Source: Halobaculum sp. CBA1158 (lineage in GTDB: Archaea; Halobacteriota; Halobacteria; Halobacteriales; Haloferacaceae). Taken from it: a stretch of 64,000 nucleotides of DNA. The notes beneath the pieces were generated by a model, which saw only the letters and a program-made list of their open reading frames with translations, had not been told where the DNA came from and searched no databases. A program made the translations under genes and the position numbers. Each line of letters opens with the position of its first letter. Positions within the stretch are counted from its first letter, which is position 1. Positions 18,294 to 26,633 of this stretch are shown here, one piece after another. Where the stretch lies: contig NZ_CP090371.1 of the NCBI RefSeq assembly GCF_021431925.1, positions 1,798,001 through 1,862,000 on the forward strand. The letters are read 5' to 3'.

Positions 18294-18338
18294 TGTCACG
18301 ACAGTCGTTTTCATGGCTGTCGGGTGTCACGACAGTCG
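18294..18338. promoter_or_regulatory. direct repeat of a palindromic 14-mer upstream of gltX
   Basis: TGTCACGACAGTCG occurs at 18294-18307 and again at 18325-18338, a 31-bp period close to three helical turns. Each copy contains the inverted repeat TGTC-AC-GACA. It lies 58-102 nt upstream of the chosen gltX start. This is operator-like geometry for a dimer binding twice on one face of the helix. It could alternatively be a chance duplication. Confidence 0.45.
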
Positions 18339-18655
18339 GTCATCGCGGACATCGGCGACGACGGCGCGGTCGCTGGCGAGGCGAGCGCGTCGGCCGCGCG
18401 GTGGGATCCCTCGTCCCGGCGGAATCCCGCCCGCGACCGAAGGTGTACGAAGGCACACCCGGGTAGGGGCGTGTGGTCGAAGGAGCGTCGGTGATATATG
18501 GCCGTCGACCGTTCACGTGATTTTACCGCTGCTCCCGACGCGAGTCGCCCGTCAGGCGGCGCGTACTCGGAGATAATCGTCCCCTACGAGTCGTCATCCG
18601 GTCAGGCACCTCCCTCGCCTGTCGCGTTCACCCCACCCGCTCTCCGCGTCGGCTC
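18339..18655. other. intergenic region without a convincing gene
   Basis: About 320 bp between the region upstream of gltX and the 3' end of the TrmJ-type gene. Short open frames on both strands encode Arg/Ser/Pro-rich sequence unlike the acidic proteins around them. A minus-strand GGTAAAATC box at about 18520-18530 and an ATATAT stretch near 18494-18499 are promoter-like and could drive an untranslated RNA, but nothing further supports this. Confidence 0.4.
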
Positions 18656-19483
18656 CTACCGTTCGCCGCGGTGTCCCTCGCGGTCGGCGTGGTCAGCGTG
18701 CGTCATCAGTTCGGTCGCGCGGCGGAACACGCCCGTCAGCGTCGTCATCTCCTTGCTCGTGGGGTGTGCGCGGCCGACGAGCCGCCGGATCAGTCGCTCG
18801 CTGCGCTCGCGCTTGTGGTCGCGCGACTCCGCCTCGCCGAGGAAGGAGCCGAACTGCTCGTAGAATCGCTCGATCTCCGGCTCCTCGGCGCGCTCGTGCT
18901 CCACGTCCGGAAGCTGGTACTCGTCGAGAAACAGCGACCGAAGCTCGTACAGCGTCACCGTCGCCGCCTGGCCGAGGTTCAACACCGGGTACTCGGGGTT
19001 CGCGGGGATGGATATCACCTCGTCCAACCGTTCGAGTTCGTCGTTGCTCAGGCCGGTTCCCTCGCGGCCGAACACCAGCGCCGTGTCGGCGTCGACGGTC
19101 GCCAGCGACTCCCGAAGCTCGGCGGGCGTCTTGAACGGGTACCGGACGTGCCGCCTGGCGTCCTCGCCGGTGATGGCGGTGGTGCCGACGGTGTGATAGC
19201 GCTCGACGACCTCGTCGAGGGTCACCGTGTCGGCGTTCGGAAGCACGTCCTCTCGGGCGTGGCCGGCGAAGCCGTACGCCTCGCCGTCGGGGTCCAGTTC
19301 GGGGGGGTCCACGAGCTTCAGGTCCGCGAGCCCGAAGTTCTTCATCGCCCGCGCGATGGTGCCGACGTTGCCGGGCGTCTCCGGCTCCACCACGACGACG
19401 GCGAACTCGCGGTCGCCGTGAGCCGACGACGCGTCGGCCGCCTCTCCCTCCCCGTGACGGTCGCCGTCGCCGTCCGCGCTCAT
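18656..19483 (-). CDS. trmJ: TrmJ-type tRNA 2'-O-methyltransferase (SpoU/SPOUT family)
   Basis: 275-residue SPOUT-fold methyltransferase, most like archaeal TrmJ, which methylates the ribose of position 32 in tRNA. Motif 1 is VVVEPETPGNVGTIARAMKNFGL, motif 2 LVFGREGTGLSNDEL and motif 3 SIPANPEYPVLNLGQAATVTLYEL (the knot). A C-terminal helical extension of about 90 residues follows. The ATG at 19481-19483 overlaps the upstream gene by 4 nt; the first 20 residues are acidic linker. Target position is inferred from family only. Confidence 0.9.
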   Translation of the reverse strand: MSADGDGDRHGEGEAADASSAHGDREFAVVVVEPETPGNVGTIARAMKNFGLADLKLVDPPELDPDGEAYGFAGHAREDVLPNADTVTLDEVVERYHTVGTTAITGEDARRHVRYPFKTPAELRESLATVDADTALVFGREGTGLSNDELERLDEVISIPANPEYPVLNLGQAATVTLYELRSLFLDEYQLPDVEHERAEEPEIERFYEQFGSFLGEAESRDHKRERSERLIRRLVGRAHPTSKEMTTLTGVFRRATELMTHADHADREGHRGER

Positions 19484-20088
19484 GTCGGGTACTCCCGATC
19501 GAGATCGAGGTCGTCGACCGAGAGACCGTCGTCGCCCTCGTCGTCTCCGTCGTCGTCGGCGTCGCCGGCGGTATCGCTGACTCCGGATCCCTCGCCCTCC
19601 TCGAAGTCCGGGCGCTCGTCGGCGAGCATCTCGTCGTCGTCCTCGTACAGTTCCCCGGGATCCGGTAGGTCCGGAAGATCGTCGGGGGCCTCCTCGACGT
19701 GGTCCATGCCGCCGTAGCCGTCGGGGGCGCGGCCGCCGTCGTCGAACCACTCGTGGAAGGCGTCGCGGAACGTCTCCTCGCCGGCGACGCTGGAGCCGCC
19801 GCGCTCGCGGAACCAGTAGAGGAAGTCCGCCTCGTGCTCGTCACAGAGCAGCACTTCTTCGAGGGGCTCGCCGTAGACGATTGTCGCCTCCCGACACCGC
19901 CGCTTGTTCTCCTCGCCGTGGATCAAGTAGCAGGCGTCACACGGCTTGTTCATCACGACCTGAAGCCGGAGGAGCCGGTGGCGCGGCTCCTCGGGGATCG
20001 ACTCGACCGGTCGCCACTCGCCCTCGTCGGTGAAGAGGTCGGACTCGTCGAAGCGCCAGCCGCGCAGGCCGATGCTCACCTTACCCAT
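19480..20088 (-). CDS. conserved haloarchaeal protein with Cys pairs and acidic tail, function unknown
   Basis: 202-residue protein I cannot assign. The first 110 residues look folded: GKVSIGLRGWRFDESDLF at the start, then CDACYLIHGEENKRRCREA and LLCDEHEADFLYWFRERGG. Cysteines C-x2-C, C and C could bind one zinc. The last 90 residues are almost entirely Asp/Glu/Gly/Pro and are probably disordered. Its stop overlaps the TrmJ start by 4 nt, so a role in tRNA modification or translation is plausible but only by context. Confidence 0.85.
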   Translation of the reverse strand: MGKVSIGLRGWRFDESDLFTDEGEWRPVESIPEEPRHRLLRLQVVMNKPCDACYLIHGEENKRRCREATIVYGEPLEEVLLCDEHEADFLYWFRERGGSSVAGEETFRDAFHEWFDDGGRAPDGYGGMDHVEEAPDDLPDLPDPGELYEDDDEMLADERPDFEEGEGSGVSDTAGDADDDGDDEGDDGLSVDDLDLDREYPT

Positions 20089-20261
20089 TTGGCTCCACTT
20101 GCCGGGGGCGAGCCATAAGCGACGCGCTCGCGGGTCGCTGCCGTCGGCACCGCCGAGCGCGACACCCGCGACGGCCGCGACGGCGACCGCGACACCCGCA
20201 CCGGGGACCTCCGAGCTCCGGGATCACAACACCGAAACGCGGGCCGCCCCTGTGACTGTCC

Positions 20262-21407
20262 ATGCGAACCCTCGACGCCGCGGGCCTGTCGATCGGCGAC
20301 GACCACCCGCCGCGGATCATGGGCGTGTTGAACGTCTCGAAGGAGTCGCCGTACGATCCCAGCGTGTACGACGATCCCGGCGAGGCCGCCCGCTACGTCG
20401 ACGACGAACTGATCGGGGAGGGCGCGGACATCGTCGACGTGGGACTCGAGTCCGCAAACAAGCGCTTCGAGGTGCTGTCGGCCGAGGAGGAACTGGAGCG
20501 CCTCGACACCGCCATCGAGACGATCGAGAGCGTCTCCGGCGACGCCGTCTTCTCCATCGAGACGCGCTACCACGAGGTCGCGGAGGCGGCGCTGAACCGG
20601 GGATTCGACATGGTGAACGACATCTGCGGGTTCGCAGACCCCGAGATGCCACGCGTCTGCGAGGACCACGACGTCGCGGTCGCGAAGATGGCGTCGCCGC
20701 CGGACCTGGAGCGGCCGGGGGCCGTCGAGGAGGTCGACGACATCTACGAGGCGCTGGCACGGAACGGCCTCACGGACAAGACCATCGTCGACCCGGCCTT
20801 CGGCGGCTGGTCCGAGGCGAAGACCCTCGAGGACGACCGCGAGACGTTCCACCGCCTCCGTGAGTTCCGCGGCTACGGCCGACCGATCCTCGTGTCGATC
20901 AACCGCAAGAACTTCCTCCGGAGCGTCGCCGGCCGCGACACCGACGGGGCGCTGCCCGTCTCGTTGGCGGCGACCTCGATGGCCGTCGAGCGCGGCGCTC
21001 ACATCGTCCGCACGCACGACGTGGCCGAGACGCGCGACGCAGCGCTCATCGGGAAGGAGTTCTCACGCGAGCGCACGCGACGCGACGGCGACGTGTCCGT
21101 CGAGGAACTCGACGTGACGACGACCGGCGAGGCGCGGCGGCACGTCGACCGCCTCGGCGGCGATCCCGCGACCGCGGTCGACGCCGTGGCCCGGGTGTAC
21201 GAGTTCGACGGACTCGACCCCGAGGAGATCGGCGCGCTCCGCGCCGCCGTCGCGGACTCTGCAGCCCACCTCGTCGAGGGATCGGCCGGCGACTCCGCCC
21301 TCTTGGTCGGCACTCCCGGCGAACTCGCGACGACCGCAGACGCCGCGAGCGGCGTTACGGAGGCGTTGGACGCCGCCGTTTCCCCGCTGGCATTCCCATC
21401 TGAGTAA
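20262..21407 (+). CDS. folP: dihydropteroate synthase family protein
   Basis: 381-residue TIM-barrel protein of the pterin-binding family, which joins pterin diphosphate to p-aminobenzoate. IMGVLNVSKESPYDPSVYDD replaces the canonical NVTPDSFSDGG loop, and AYVDVGLES-like, DAVFSIETR, MVNDICGFAD, VDPAFGGW, SINRKNFLRS and AHIVRTHDV segments follow barrel order. Because the first loop differs from bacterial FolP, the exact substrate is uncertain. A C-terminal extension of about 105 residues is not part of the barrel. The gene is followed by mptE, strengthening a pterin role. Confidence 0.87.
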   Translation: MRTLDAAGLSIGDDHPPRIMGVLNVSKESPYDPSVYDDPGEAARYVDDELIGEGADIVDVGLESANKRFEVLSAEEELERLDTAIETIESVSGDAVFSIETRYHEVAEAALNRGFDMVNDICGFADPEMPRVCEDHDVAVAKMASPPDLERPGAVEEVDDIYEALARNGLTDKTIVDPAFGGWSEAKTLEDDRETFHRLREFRGYGRPILVSINRKNFLRSVAGRDTDGALPVSLAATSMAVERGAHIVRTHDVAETRDAALIGKEFSRERTRRDGDVSVEELDVTTTGEARRHVDRLGGDPATAVDAVARVYEFDGLDPEEIGALRAAVADSAAHLVEGSAGDSALLVGTPGELATTADAASGVTEALDAAVSPLAFPSE

Positions 21408-21593
21408 GAAAACTTATACCGGATCGGTCGATATCCACGGGTGGAAGCCGGAAGGGCACCGCGGGTAGGGGTACTCTGGTGCGCTTCCGGCCCGATCCCG
21501 TATTACTGCGAGATGCCACACCGGCAGTCGCACGGCCGTCACCGCCGTCGCCGAACCCACCGCACTAACCGCGACCGTCACGATCGTACCACC

Positions 21594-22268
21594 ATGGACT
21601 TCACCGACTGGGAGCCGATCTACGAGGCGATCCTCGCCGACTTCGGGTTCGACCGCGCCGCCGACGAAGCGGTCAGGGACCGCGCCGCCGCCCACGCCCA
21701 ATCGTTCGACCTCGACCGACTGGACTGTTCGGGGGAGACGGTCGCCGTCGCCGGAGCCGGGCCGTCGCTGGAGGCCGAGGTCGACCTCGCTCGCGGGGCC
21801 GACCGCGTGTTCGCCGCGTCGACGGCGACGGACCGACTCGCGAGCGAGGGCGTCGCCGTCGACGCGATGGTGACGGACCTCGACAAGAACCCCGAGACCG
21901 GACTGGCGCGGACCGAACGAGGCGCGGTCGTCGTCGCCCACGCCCACGGCGACAACGGCGACTTCGTCGACGAGTGGCTCCCGCGATACGACGCCGCCCA
22001 CACGCTCGTCACGACCCAGGCCGCGCCGGTCGGGGCCGTCCGCAACCCCGGCGGCTTCACCGACGGCGACCGCGCCGCCTTCCTGGCGGACTGCTGCGGC
22101 GCGGCCGGCCTCGTGTTCCCGGGGTGGGACCTCGACGATCCGGACGTAGACGGGCTGAAAGCGCGAAAGCTGGAGTGGGCCGAGCGCCTCCTGTACCACC
22201 TGGAACGGCGTCGCGGCGAGCGCTTCGGCGTGCTCGACGGTCGGCGAGACTCGATCGACTCGATCTGA
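21594..22268 (+). CDS. mptE: 6-hydroxymethyl-7,8-dihydropterin diphosphokinase, MptE type
   Basis: 224-residue archaeal-type pterin diphosphokinase, analogous to but not homologous with bacterial FolK. Diagnostic are VAVAGAGPSLE, the segment VFAASTATDRLASEGVAVDAMVTDLDKN, VVVAHAHGDN and LTTQAAPVGAVRNPGGFTDGDRAAFLA-like stretches. The ATG at 21594 matches the family N-terminus (DFTDWEPIYEAILADFGF). Its product would be the substrate of the neighbouring dihydropteroate synthase-like enzyme. A good TATA-like box (AACTTATACC, about 21410-21419) lies 175 nt upstream, so a leader or another start is possible. Confidence 0.93.
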   Translation: MDFTDWEPIYEAILADFGFDRAADEAVRDRAAAHAQSFDLDRLDCSGETVAVAGAGPSLEAEVDLARGADRVFAASTATDRLASEGVAVDAMVTDLDKNPETGLARTERGAVVVAHAHGDNGDFVDEWLPRYDAAHTLVTTQAAPVGAVRNPGGFTDGDRAAFLADCCGAAGLVFPGWDLDDPDVDGLKARKLEWAERLLYHLERRRGERFGVLDGRRDSIDSI

Positions 22269-22288
22269 GGGACCGATCGCCGGTCGGG

Positions 22289-22330
22289 GATCGGCCGATC
22301 GCTAAATGATATTTTAGCTGATACTTTTCC
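22289..22330 (+). promoter_or_regulatory. promoter of proteasome beta-like gene with two palindromes
   Basis: A 12-bp palindrome GATCGGCCGATC (22289-22300) is followed immediately by GCTAAA-N6-TTTAGC (22301-22318) and the T-rich ATACTTTTCC (22321-22330). The ATG is at 22353, 34 nt past the second palindrome. The TTTTAG arm or the ATACTTTT stretch could be the TATA box, so a factor bound here would control TBP access. The same arms and 6-nt spacer recur upstream of psmA. Confidence 0.6.
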
Positions 22331-22352
22331 GTCGGGGGCGACACGGGTGGGT

Positions 22353-23078
22353 ATGGACGGAACCACGGACGGCGAACTGTCGCTGGGAACGACTATCGTT
22401 GGGATCGTCGCCGACGGCGGCACCGAGGCAGACTCGACCGGACATCCGAACGAGGCGACCGACACTACCGGGCGTGCAAACGAGGCGGCCGACGCGGCCG
22501 GAACTGCGGATGAGAGCGCGGGCGCGGTCGTGCTGGCGTCGGATCGCCGCGCCAGTCTCGGCGGCATGGTGGCGAGCAAACGAGCCGAGAAGGTCTACCC
22601 GGTCGGCGACGCGGCGGCGCTGGCGTTCACCGGGTCGGTGTCCGGCGCGCAGGCGCTCGTGTCCGATCTGAACGCCGAGCGCCGCCTGTACGAACTCCGC
22701 AGGGGTCGCCGGATGTCGACGACTGCGCTGGCGGGGTACGCGGCGACCGAGATGCGCCGACAACAGTACGGCGTACAGCACCTGCTCGGCGGCGTCGACG
22801 ACGACGGCGCGCGCTTGTTCGCGTTCGACGCGGCCGGGTCGACCCTGGAGCAACCGTACGCGGCAGACGGATCGGGCGGCCAGGTCGCGTACGGAACCCT
22901 GGAAAACGGCTACGAGGAGGGCATCGGGGTCGGAGAGGCCGAGCGCCTCGCCGCGCGAGCGGTCGCCGCCGCGAGCGAGCGCGACACCGCCTCCGGGAAC
23001 GGACTGCAGCTCGTGACGGTCACGGCCGACGGCGTCGAGTCCGGAGTCTACGACGACCCCGCGGCCGTCGCCGCCTGA
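22353..23078 (+). CDS. divergent proteasome beta subunit-like Ntn hydrolase
   Basis: 241-residue protein with the proteasome beta fold. The propeptide is short: cleavage after LG at residues 11-12 would expose Thr13 (TTIVGIVAD). SDRRASLGG supplies the Asp17 equivalent at residue 64, and ASKRAEK the Lys33 region near residue 76. VAYGTLENGYEEGIGVGEAERLAARAVAAA is the C-terminal beta-subunit pattern. Unusually, about 34 Asp/Glu/Ala/Thr-rich residues (22-56) are inserted between the catalytic Thr strand and the Asp17 strand. The gene could encode an alternative 20S beta subunit or a stand-alone hydrolase. No standard psmB is in the window. Confidence 0.85.
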   Translation: MDGTTDGELSLGTTIVGIVADGGTEADSTGHPNEATDTTGRANEAADAAGTADESAGAVVLASDRRASLGGMVASKRAEKVYPVGDAAALAFTGSVSGAQALVSDLNAERRLYELRRGRRMSTTALAGYAATEMRRQQYGVQHLLGGVDDDGARLFAFDAAGSTLEQPYAADGSGGQVAYGTLENGYEEGIGVGEAERLAARAVAAASERDTASGNGLQLVTVTADGVESGVYDDPAAVAA

Positions 23079-24106
23079 TCACCGTCGCGGCCGGCCGCGT
23101 CGTCGCCCTCCGTGACCGCCGCGGCGTCGCCGTCGCGGAACCGGTCGGCGTCGACCACGGTCGGGCCGTCACCCACGAGCAGGCGCAGCGTCTCGCCGTC
23201 GCCGGCGACGGCGACGCGGACCGCCGGCGGGTCGGTCGACAACACCGTCTCCCCCCACTCCGGACCGATGTTCCAGATCCGTCGCTCTCGCGCGTCGATG
23301 CCGTGGTCGTCACAGAAGGCGATCACCGCCGGGTGTTCCGCGAGCGCGACGGAGACGGGCACGCGGACGGCGAAGTCGCACCGGACACACGTGCCCGCGA
23401 CGACCGGACGGGGGCCGCCGGTCGCCCCTTTCGTCCCGTCGCCGTCGTCGTCGTCGCCGGCGCTCTTGGCGTCGTCGCACTCGGCGTTGTCACCCCCGGC
23501 GTCGGGGATGCCGTCGGGGTCGACGAACTCGATCCGGCCCTCCGCCCGCCCGGCGCAGTCGGGACAGACGCCGTCAGCGAGCTGTCGCAGGCGGGCGCGG
23601 TGGTAGGCGTCGAAGGCCGCCAGCACCTCCTCGGTGTCGCGTCCGCGGGTCCCGCCGGGCGGGAACGGGAGCGCGAGCAGTTCCGTCGCGCAGTCGGTGC
23701 AGGCGACGGCGACGTAGTTGTCCGCGATCTGCGCCTCCAGCGACGCCGCGCCGCAGACGGGACAGTCGCCGTCGACCGCCTCCGGATCGCGGTCGACGCG
23801 CTCGGTGTAGACGCCCGCAGCGAGCGCGCGGGCGGTCTGTCGGCCGGCGAACGTCAGCCGGTAGCGCCCGTCGTCGTCGGTGTCGACGTAGCGGTCGTTC
23901 AACTGCCGGAGGTGGTAGGCGAACCCCGCGGAGGGACCGTCGGGGTCGTCGGCGACCCGCTCGAACAGCTCGGTGAAGCCCAGCGGTCGTTCGGCGGCCG
24001 CGAGCGTTCGGACCGTTCGCAGGCGCGTTCCGTCGGCGAGCGCCGCGAACGCGTCGTCGGCCCCGGCCTCAGCGTCCTCGAGTGGCTCGTCGTCGCGACC
24101 GGTCAT
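23048..24106 (-). CDS. HTH (ArsR-like) regulator with zinc-ribbon domain
   Basis: 352-residue protein. The N-terminal winged helix (about residues 20-95) has FAALADGTRLRTVRTLAAAERPLGFTEL and AFAYHLRQLNDRYVDT-like recognition helix. The rest carries several cysteine pairs (CPVCGAAS, ACTDCAT, CPDCAGRA, CVRCDFA) typical of haloarchaeal zinc-ribbon regulators, split by an acidic insert. The ATG at 24104-24106 has a CTTATCC box about 27 nt upstream. It converges on the proteasome beta-like gene with a 31-bp overlap of the 3' coding ends. Ligand and targets unknown. Confidence 0.87.
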   Translation of the reverse strand: MTGRDDEPLEDAEAGADDAFAALADGTRLRTVRTLAAAERPLGFTELFERVADDPDGPSAGFAYHLRQLNDRYVDTDDDGRYRLTFAGRQTARALAAGVYTERVDRDPEAVDGDCPVCGAASLEAQIADNYVAVACTDCATELLALPFPPGGTRGRDTEEVLAAFDAYHRARLRQLADGVCPDCAGRAEGRIEFVDPDGIPDAGGDNAECDDAKSAGDDDDGDGTKGATGGPRPVVAGTCVRCDFAVRVPVSVALAEHPAVIAFCDDHGIDARERRIWNIGPEWGETVLSTDPPAVRVAVAGDGETLRLLVGDGPTVVDADRFRDGDAAAVTEGDDAAGRDGDQAATAAGSS

Positions 24107-24277
24107 ATCCCACCTGAGCCCCGGCGCGGATAAGAAGCTGTCCCGGGTGCGTCCCCGGTTCGGAGTCTCGCCGCCGCGGAGCGGTGTTGCCACAGATCGT
24201 CGCAATCGCCGCAAGTCGTCGCGACCGCCGTCCGGTCCGCCCCTAACGTTACTACCGTCGCGCCCGTGGCCGGTTTC

Positions 24278-25870
24278 ATGCGACTGTTCTGGCACAGGCG
24301 GGACCTACGCGTCGCCGATAACCTCGGGCTCGCGGCCGCGGTCGATGCCGCCGCGAGGAGGGACCCCGACGCGGACGGCGACACCGAGGCGGACGGCGGC
24401 ACCGTCGCGAGGGACGACACCGACGCGGACGGCGACGGCGACTCCGAAGGCACCGGCGACGGCGCGGTCCTGCCGGTGTTCGTGTTCGACGACGACGTGC
24501 TGGCGCACGGGTCGAACCCGCGAGTCCGATTCATGCTCGACGCGCTGGCGGAGCTGCGCGACGAGTACCGCGAGCGCGACTCGGACCTCGTCCTCGCCCG
24601 CGGCGACCCCGCCGAGGTGCTCCCCGACCTCGCGGCCGAACACGACGCCGAGGCGGTCGTCTGGAACGAGGACTACTCCGGGCTGGCCCGCGAGCGCGAC
24701 GCCCGCGTCCGGATGGCGCTCGACGACGCCGGGATCGACCGCGAGACGCACCACGACGCCGTCCACCACGAACCGGGAACGATCACGACGAACGACGGCG
24801 ACCCGTACTCGGTGTTCACCTACTTCGGGCGGAAGTGGCACGATCGGGAGAAGGACGACCCGGTCGATCCGCCCGCTGCCGCCGACCTCGTCGAGAGGGA
24901 GGCCCTCGAGGGGTCGGCCGGCGATCCCCCGACGATCGGCGACCTTCCGACGATAGACGACCTCGGGTTCGCCGAGCCCGAGGCGGACGTGCAGGCCGCC
25001 GGCACCGCCGCGGCTCGCGAGCGCCTCGCCGCGTTCTGCGAGGACGCCATCTTCGGCTACGAGGAGGATCGCGACTACCCGGCTCGGGACGCGACCTCTC
25101 GTCTGTCGACCGATCTCAAGTGGGGGACGATCGGCGTCCGTGAGGTGTACGCGGCGACCGAGGACGCGATGCGCGAGGCCGAGGCGCGCGACGAGGGGCG
25201 CGACGGGACACCCGCCGTCGACGCCGTCGAGGAGTTCCGGTCCCAGCTGGCGTGGCGGGAGTTCTACACGCAGGTGCTGTGGGCCAATCCCGAGGTCGTG
25301 ACGGCGAACTACAAGGAGTACGAGCGGGAGATCGGGTGGCGAGACGGCGACGACGCGATGGCCGACCTTGAGGCGTGGAAGGAGGGCCGGACCGGCTACC
25401 CGATCGTCGACGCCGGGATGCGCCAACTGCGCGAGGAGGCGTACATGCACAACCGCGTGCGGATGATCGTCGCCAGCTTCCTCACGAAGGACCTGCTGAT
25501 CGACTGGCGACACGGCTACGACCACTTCAGGGAGCGCCTCGCCGACCACGACACCGCCAACGACAACGGCGGGTGGCAGTGGGCCGCCTCGACCGGCACG
25601 GACGCCCAGCCGTACTTCCGGATCTTCAACCCCATGACGCAGGGCGAGCGCTACGACCCCGACGCCGAGTACATCAAGCGGTACGTGCCGGAGTTGGATG
25701 GGGTCTCACCCGAGAACGTCCACTCCTGGCACGAGCTGTCGGTCGGTCGACGGCGACAGCTCGCCCCCGAGTACCCCGACCCGATCGTCGAACACGCCGA
25801 GATGCGCGAGGCCGCGATCTCGATGTTCGAGCGCGCCCGCGGCGACGACGAGGCCGCCGACGCCGACTGA
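24278..25870 (+). CDS. phr: deoxyribodipyrimidine photolyase (cryptochrome/photolyase family)
   Basis: 530-residue FAD enzyme that reverses UV-induced pyrimidine dimers with light. N-terminal antenna domain begins MRLFWHRRDLRVADN; the FAD-binding domain has YPARDATSRLSTDLKWGTIGVREVY, AWREFYTQVLW, TGYPIVDAGMRQL, MHNRVRMIVASFLTKDLLIDW and DNDNGGWQWAASTGTDAQPYFRIFNP-like signatures of class I CPD photolyases. Residues 27-63 form an Asp/Gly-rich low-complexity insertion within the antenna domain. ATG 24278 starts exactly at the family N-terminus. Confidence 0.95.
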   Translation: MRLFWHRRDLRVADNLGLAAAVDAAARRDPDADGDTEADGGTVARDDTDADGDGDSEGTGDGAVLPVFVFDDDVLAHGSNPRVRFMLDALAELRDEYRERDSDLVLARGDPAEVLPDLAAEHDAEAVVWNEDYSGLARERDARVRMALDDAGIDRETHHDAVHHEPGTITTNDGDPYSVFTYFGRKWHDREKDDPVDPPAAADLVEREALEGSAGDPPTIGDLPTIDDLGFAEPEADVQAAGTAAARERLAAFCEDAIFGYEEDRDYPARDATSRLSTDLKWGTIGVREVYAATEDAMREAEARDEGRDGTPAVDAVEEFRSQLAWREFYTQVLWANPEVVTANYKEYEREIGWRDGDDAMADLEAWKEGRTGYPIVDAGMRQLREEAYMHNRVRMIVASFLTKDLLIDWRHGYDHFRERLADHDTANDNGGWQWAASTGTDAQPYFRIFNPMTQGERYDPDAEYIKRYVPELDGVSPENVHSWHELSVGRRRQLAPEYPDPIVEHAEMREAAISMFERARGDDEAADAD

Positions 25871-25985
25871 GTCGCCGATGCGGTCGTGTCGCCGAGAGGT
25901 CTTGTCGCCGACGGGGTTGTGTCGCGGTCGGCGGTACGACATCGGTCCGCGATACGACTTTGGCCTCGGCGCTCCAGGGAGGTGT

Positions 25986-26609
25986 ATGGACATCGCCGTG
26001 CTGCTGTACGAGGGATTCGACGAACTGGACGCGATCGGCCCGTTCGAGGTGTTCCGCAACGCGACGGCCGCGGGTGCCGACTTCGACACCGACCTGGTCG
26101 CGCTTGACGGACCCGGGACGATCACCGCGAGCCACGGCCTGCGCGTCGAGGCGGAGGAACCGCTCCCGGACCCCGGAAACGTTGACTTGCTCGTGGTGCC
26201 GGGAGGCGGGTGGAACGACCGCAGCGAGGCGGGCGCGTGGGCCGAGTACGAGCGCGGGGCGATCCCCGAGGCGGTCGCCGCCCACCACGACGCCGGCGCG
26301 ACGGTCGCCTCCGTGTGCACCGGCGGGATGCTGCTCTCGAAGGCCGGCGTGTTCGACGGCCGACCCGCGGTCACGCACGCCTCGGCGCTCGAGGACCTCC
26401 GCGACAGCGACGCGGTCGTGCGCGAGGAACGGGTCGTGGACGACGGCGACGTGCTCTCGGCGGGCGGCGTCACCTCCGGCATCGACCTGGCGCTCCACCT
26501 CGTCGCGCGCGAGGCCGGCCCCGAGGTCGCCGAGTCGGTCGCGACGACGATGGAGTACACCCGCCAGCACGCGGCCTACGAGCCGGGTGCGATCGCCGGC
26601 GGAGAGTAG
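25986..26609 (+). CDS. DJ-1/PfpI family protein
   Basis: 207-residue class I glutamine amidotransferase-like protein. It begins MDIAVLLYEGFDELDAIGPFEVF, has the LLVVPGGGWNDR oxyanion region and the nucleophile elbow ASVCTGGMLL with the conserved Cys, followed by THASALEDL. The pattern is that of the ThiJ/PfpI or isonitrile-hydratase-like branch. Enzymatic role is unknown; deglycase, isonitrile hydratase and regulator functions all occur. It lies 115 nt downstream of photolyase and converges with the MFS gene. Confidence 0.9.
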   Translation: MDIAVLLYEGFDELDAIGPFEVFRNATAAGADFDTDLVALDGPGTITASHGLRVEAEEPLPDPGNVDLLVVPGGGWNDRSEAGAWAEYERGAIPEAVAAHHDAGATVASVCTGGMLLSKAGVFDGRPAVTHASALEDLRDSDAVVREERVVDDGDVLSAGGVTSGIDLALHLVAREAGPEVAESVATTMEYTRQHAAYEPGAIAGGE

Positions 26610-26633
26610 CGGGAGCGTCGAGCGACCCCCCGA

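Noticed and set aside
18237-18314. 26-residue N-terminal extension of GltX
   Set aside because: An in-frame ATG exists at 18314, but family proteins begin at MDDDLRERV and the extension covers the palindromic repeat.
18498-18863. 121-residue plus-strand frame near an ATATAT box
   Set aside because: Its second half is antisense to the TrmJ-type gene and the composition is atypical.
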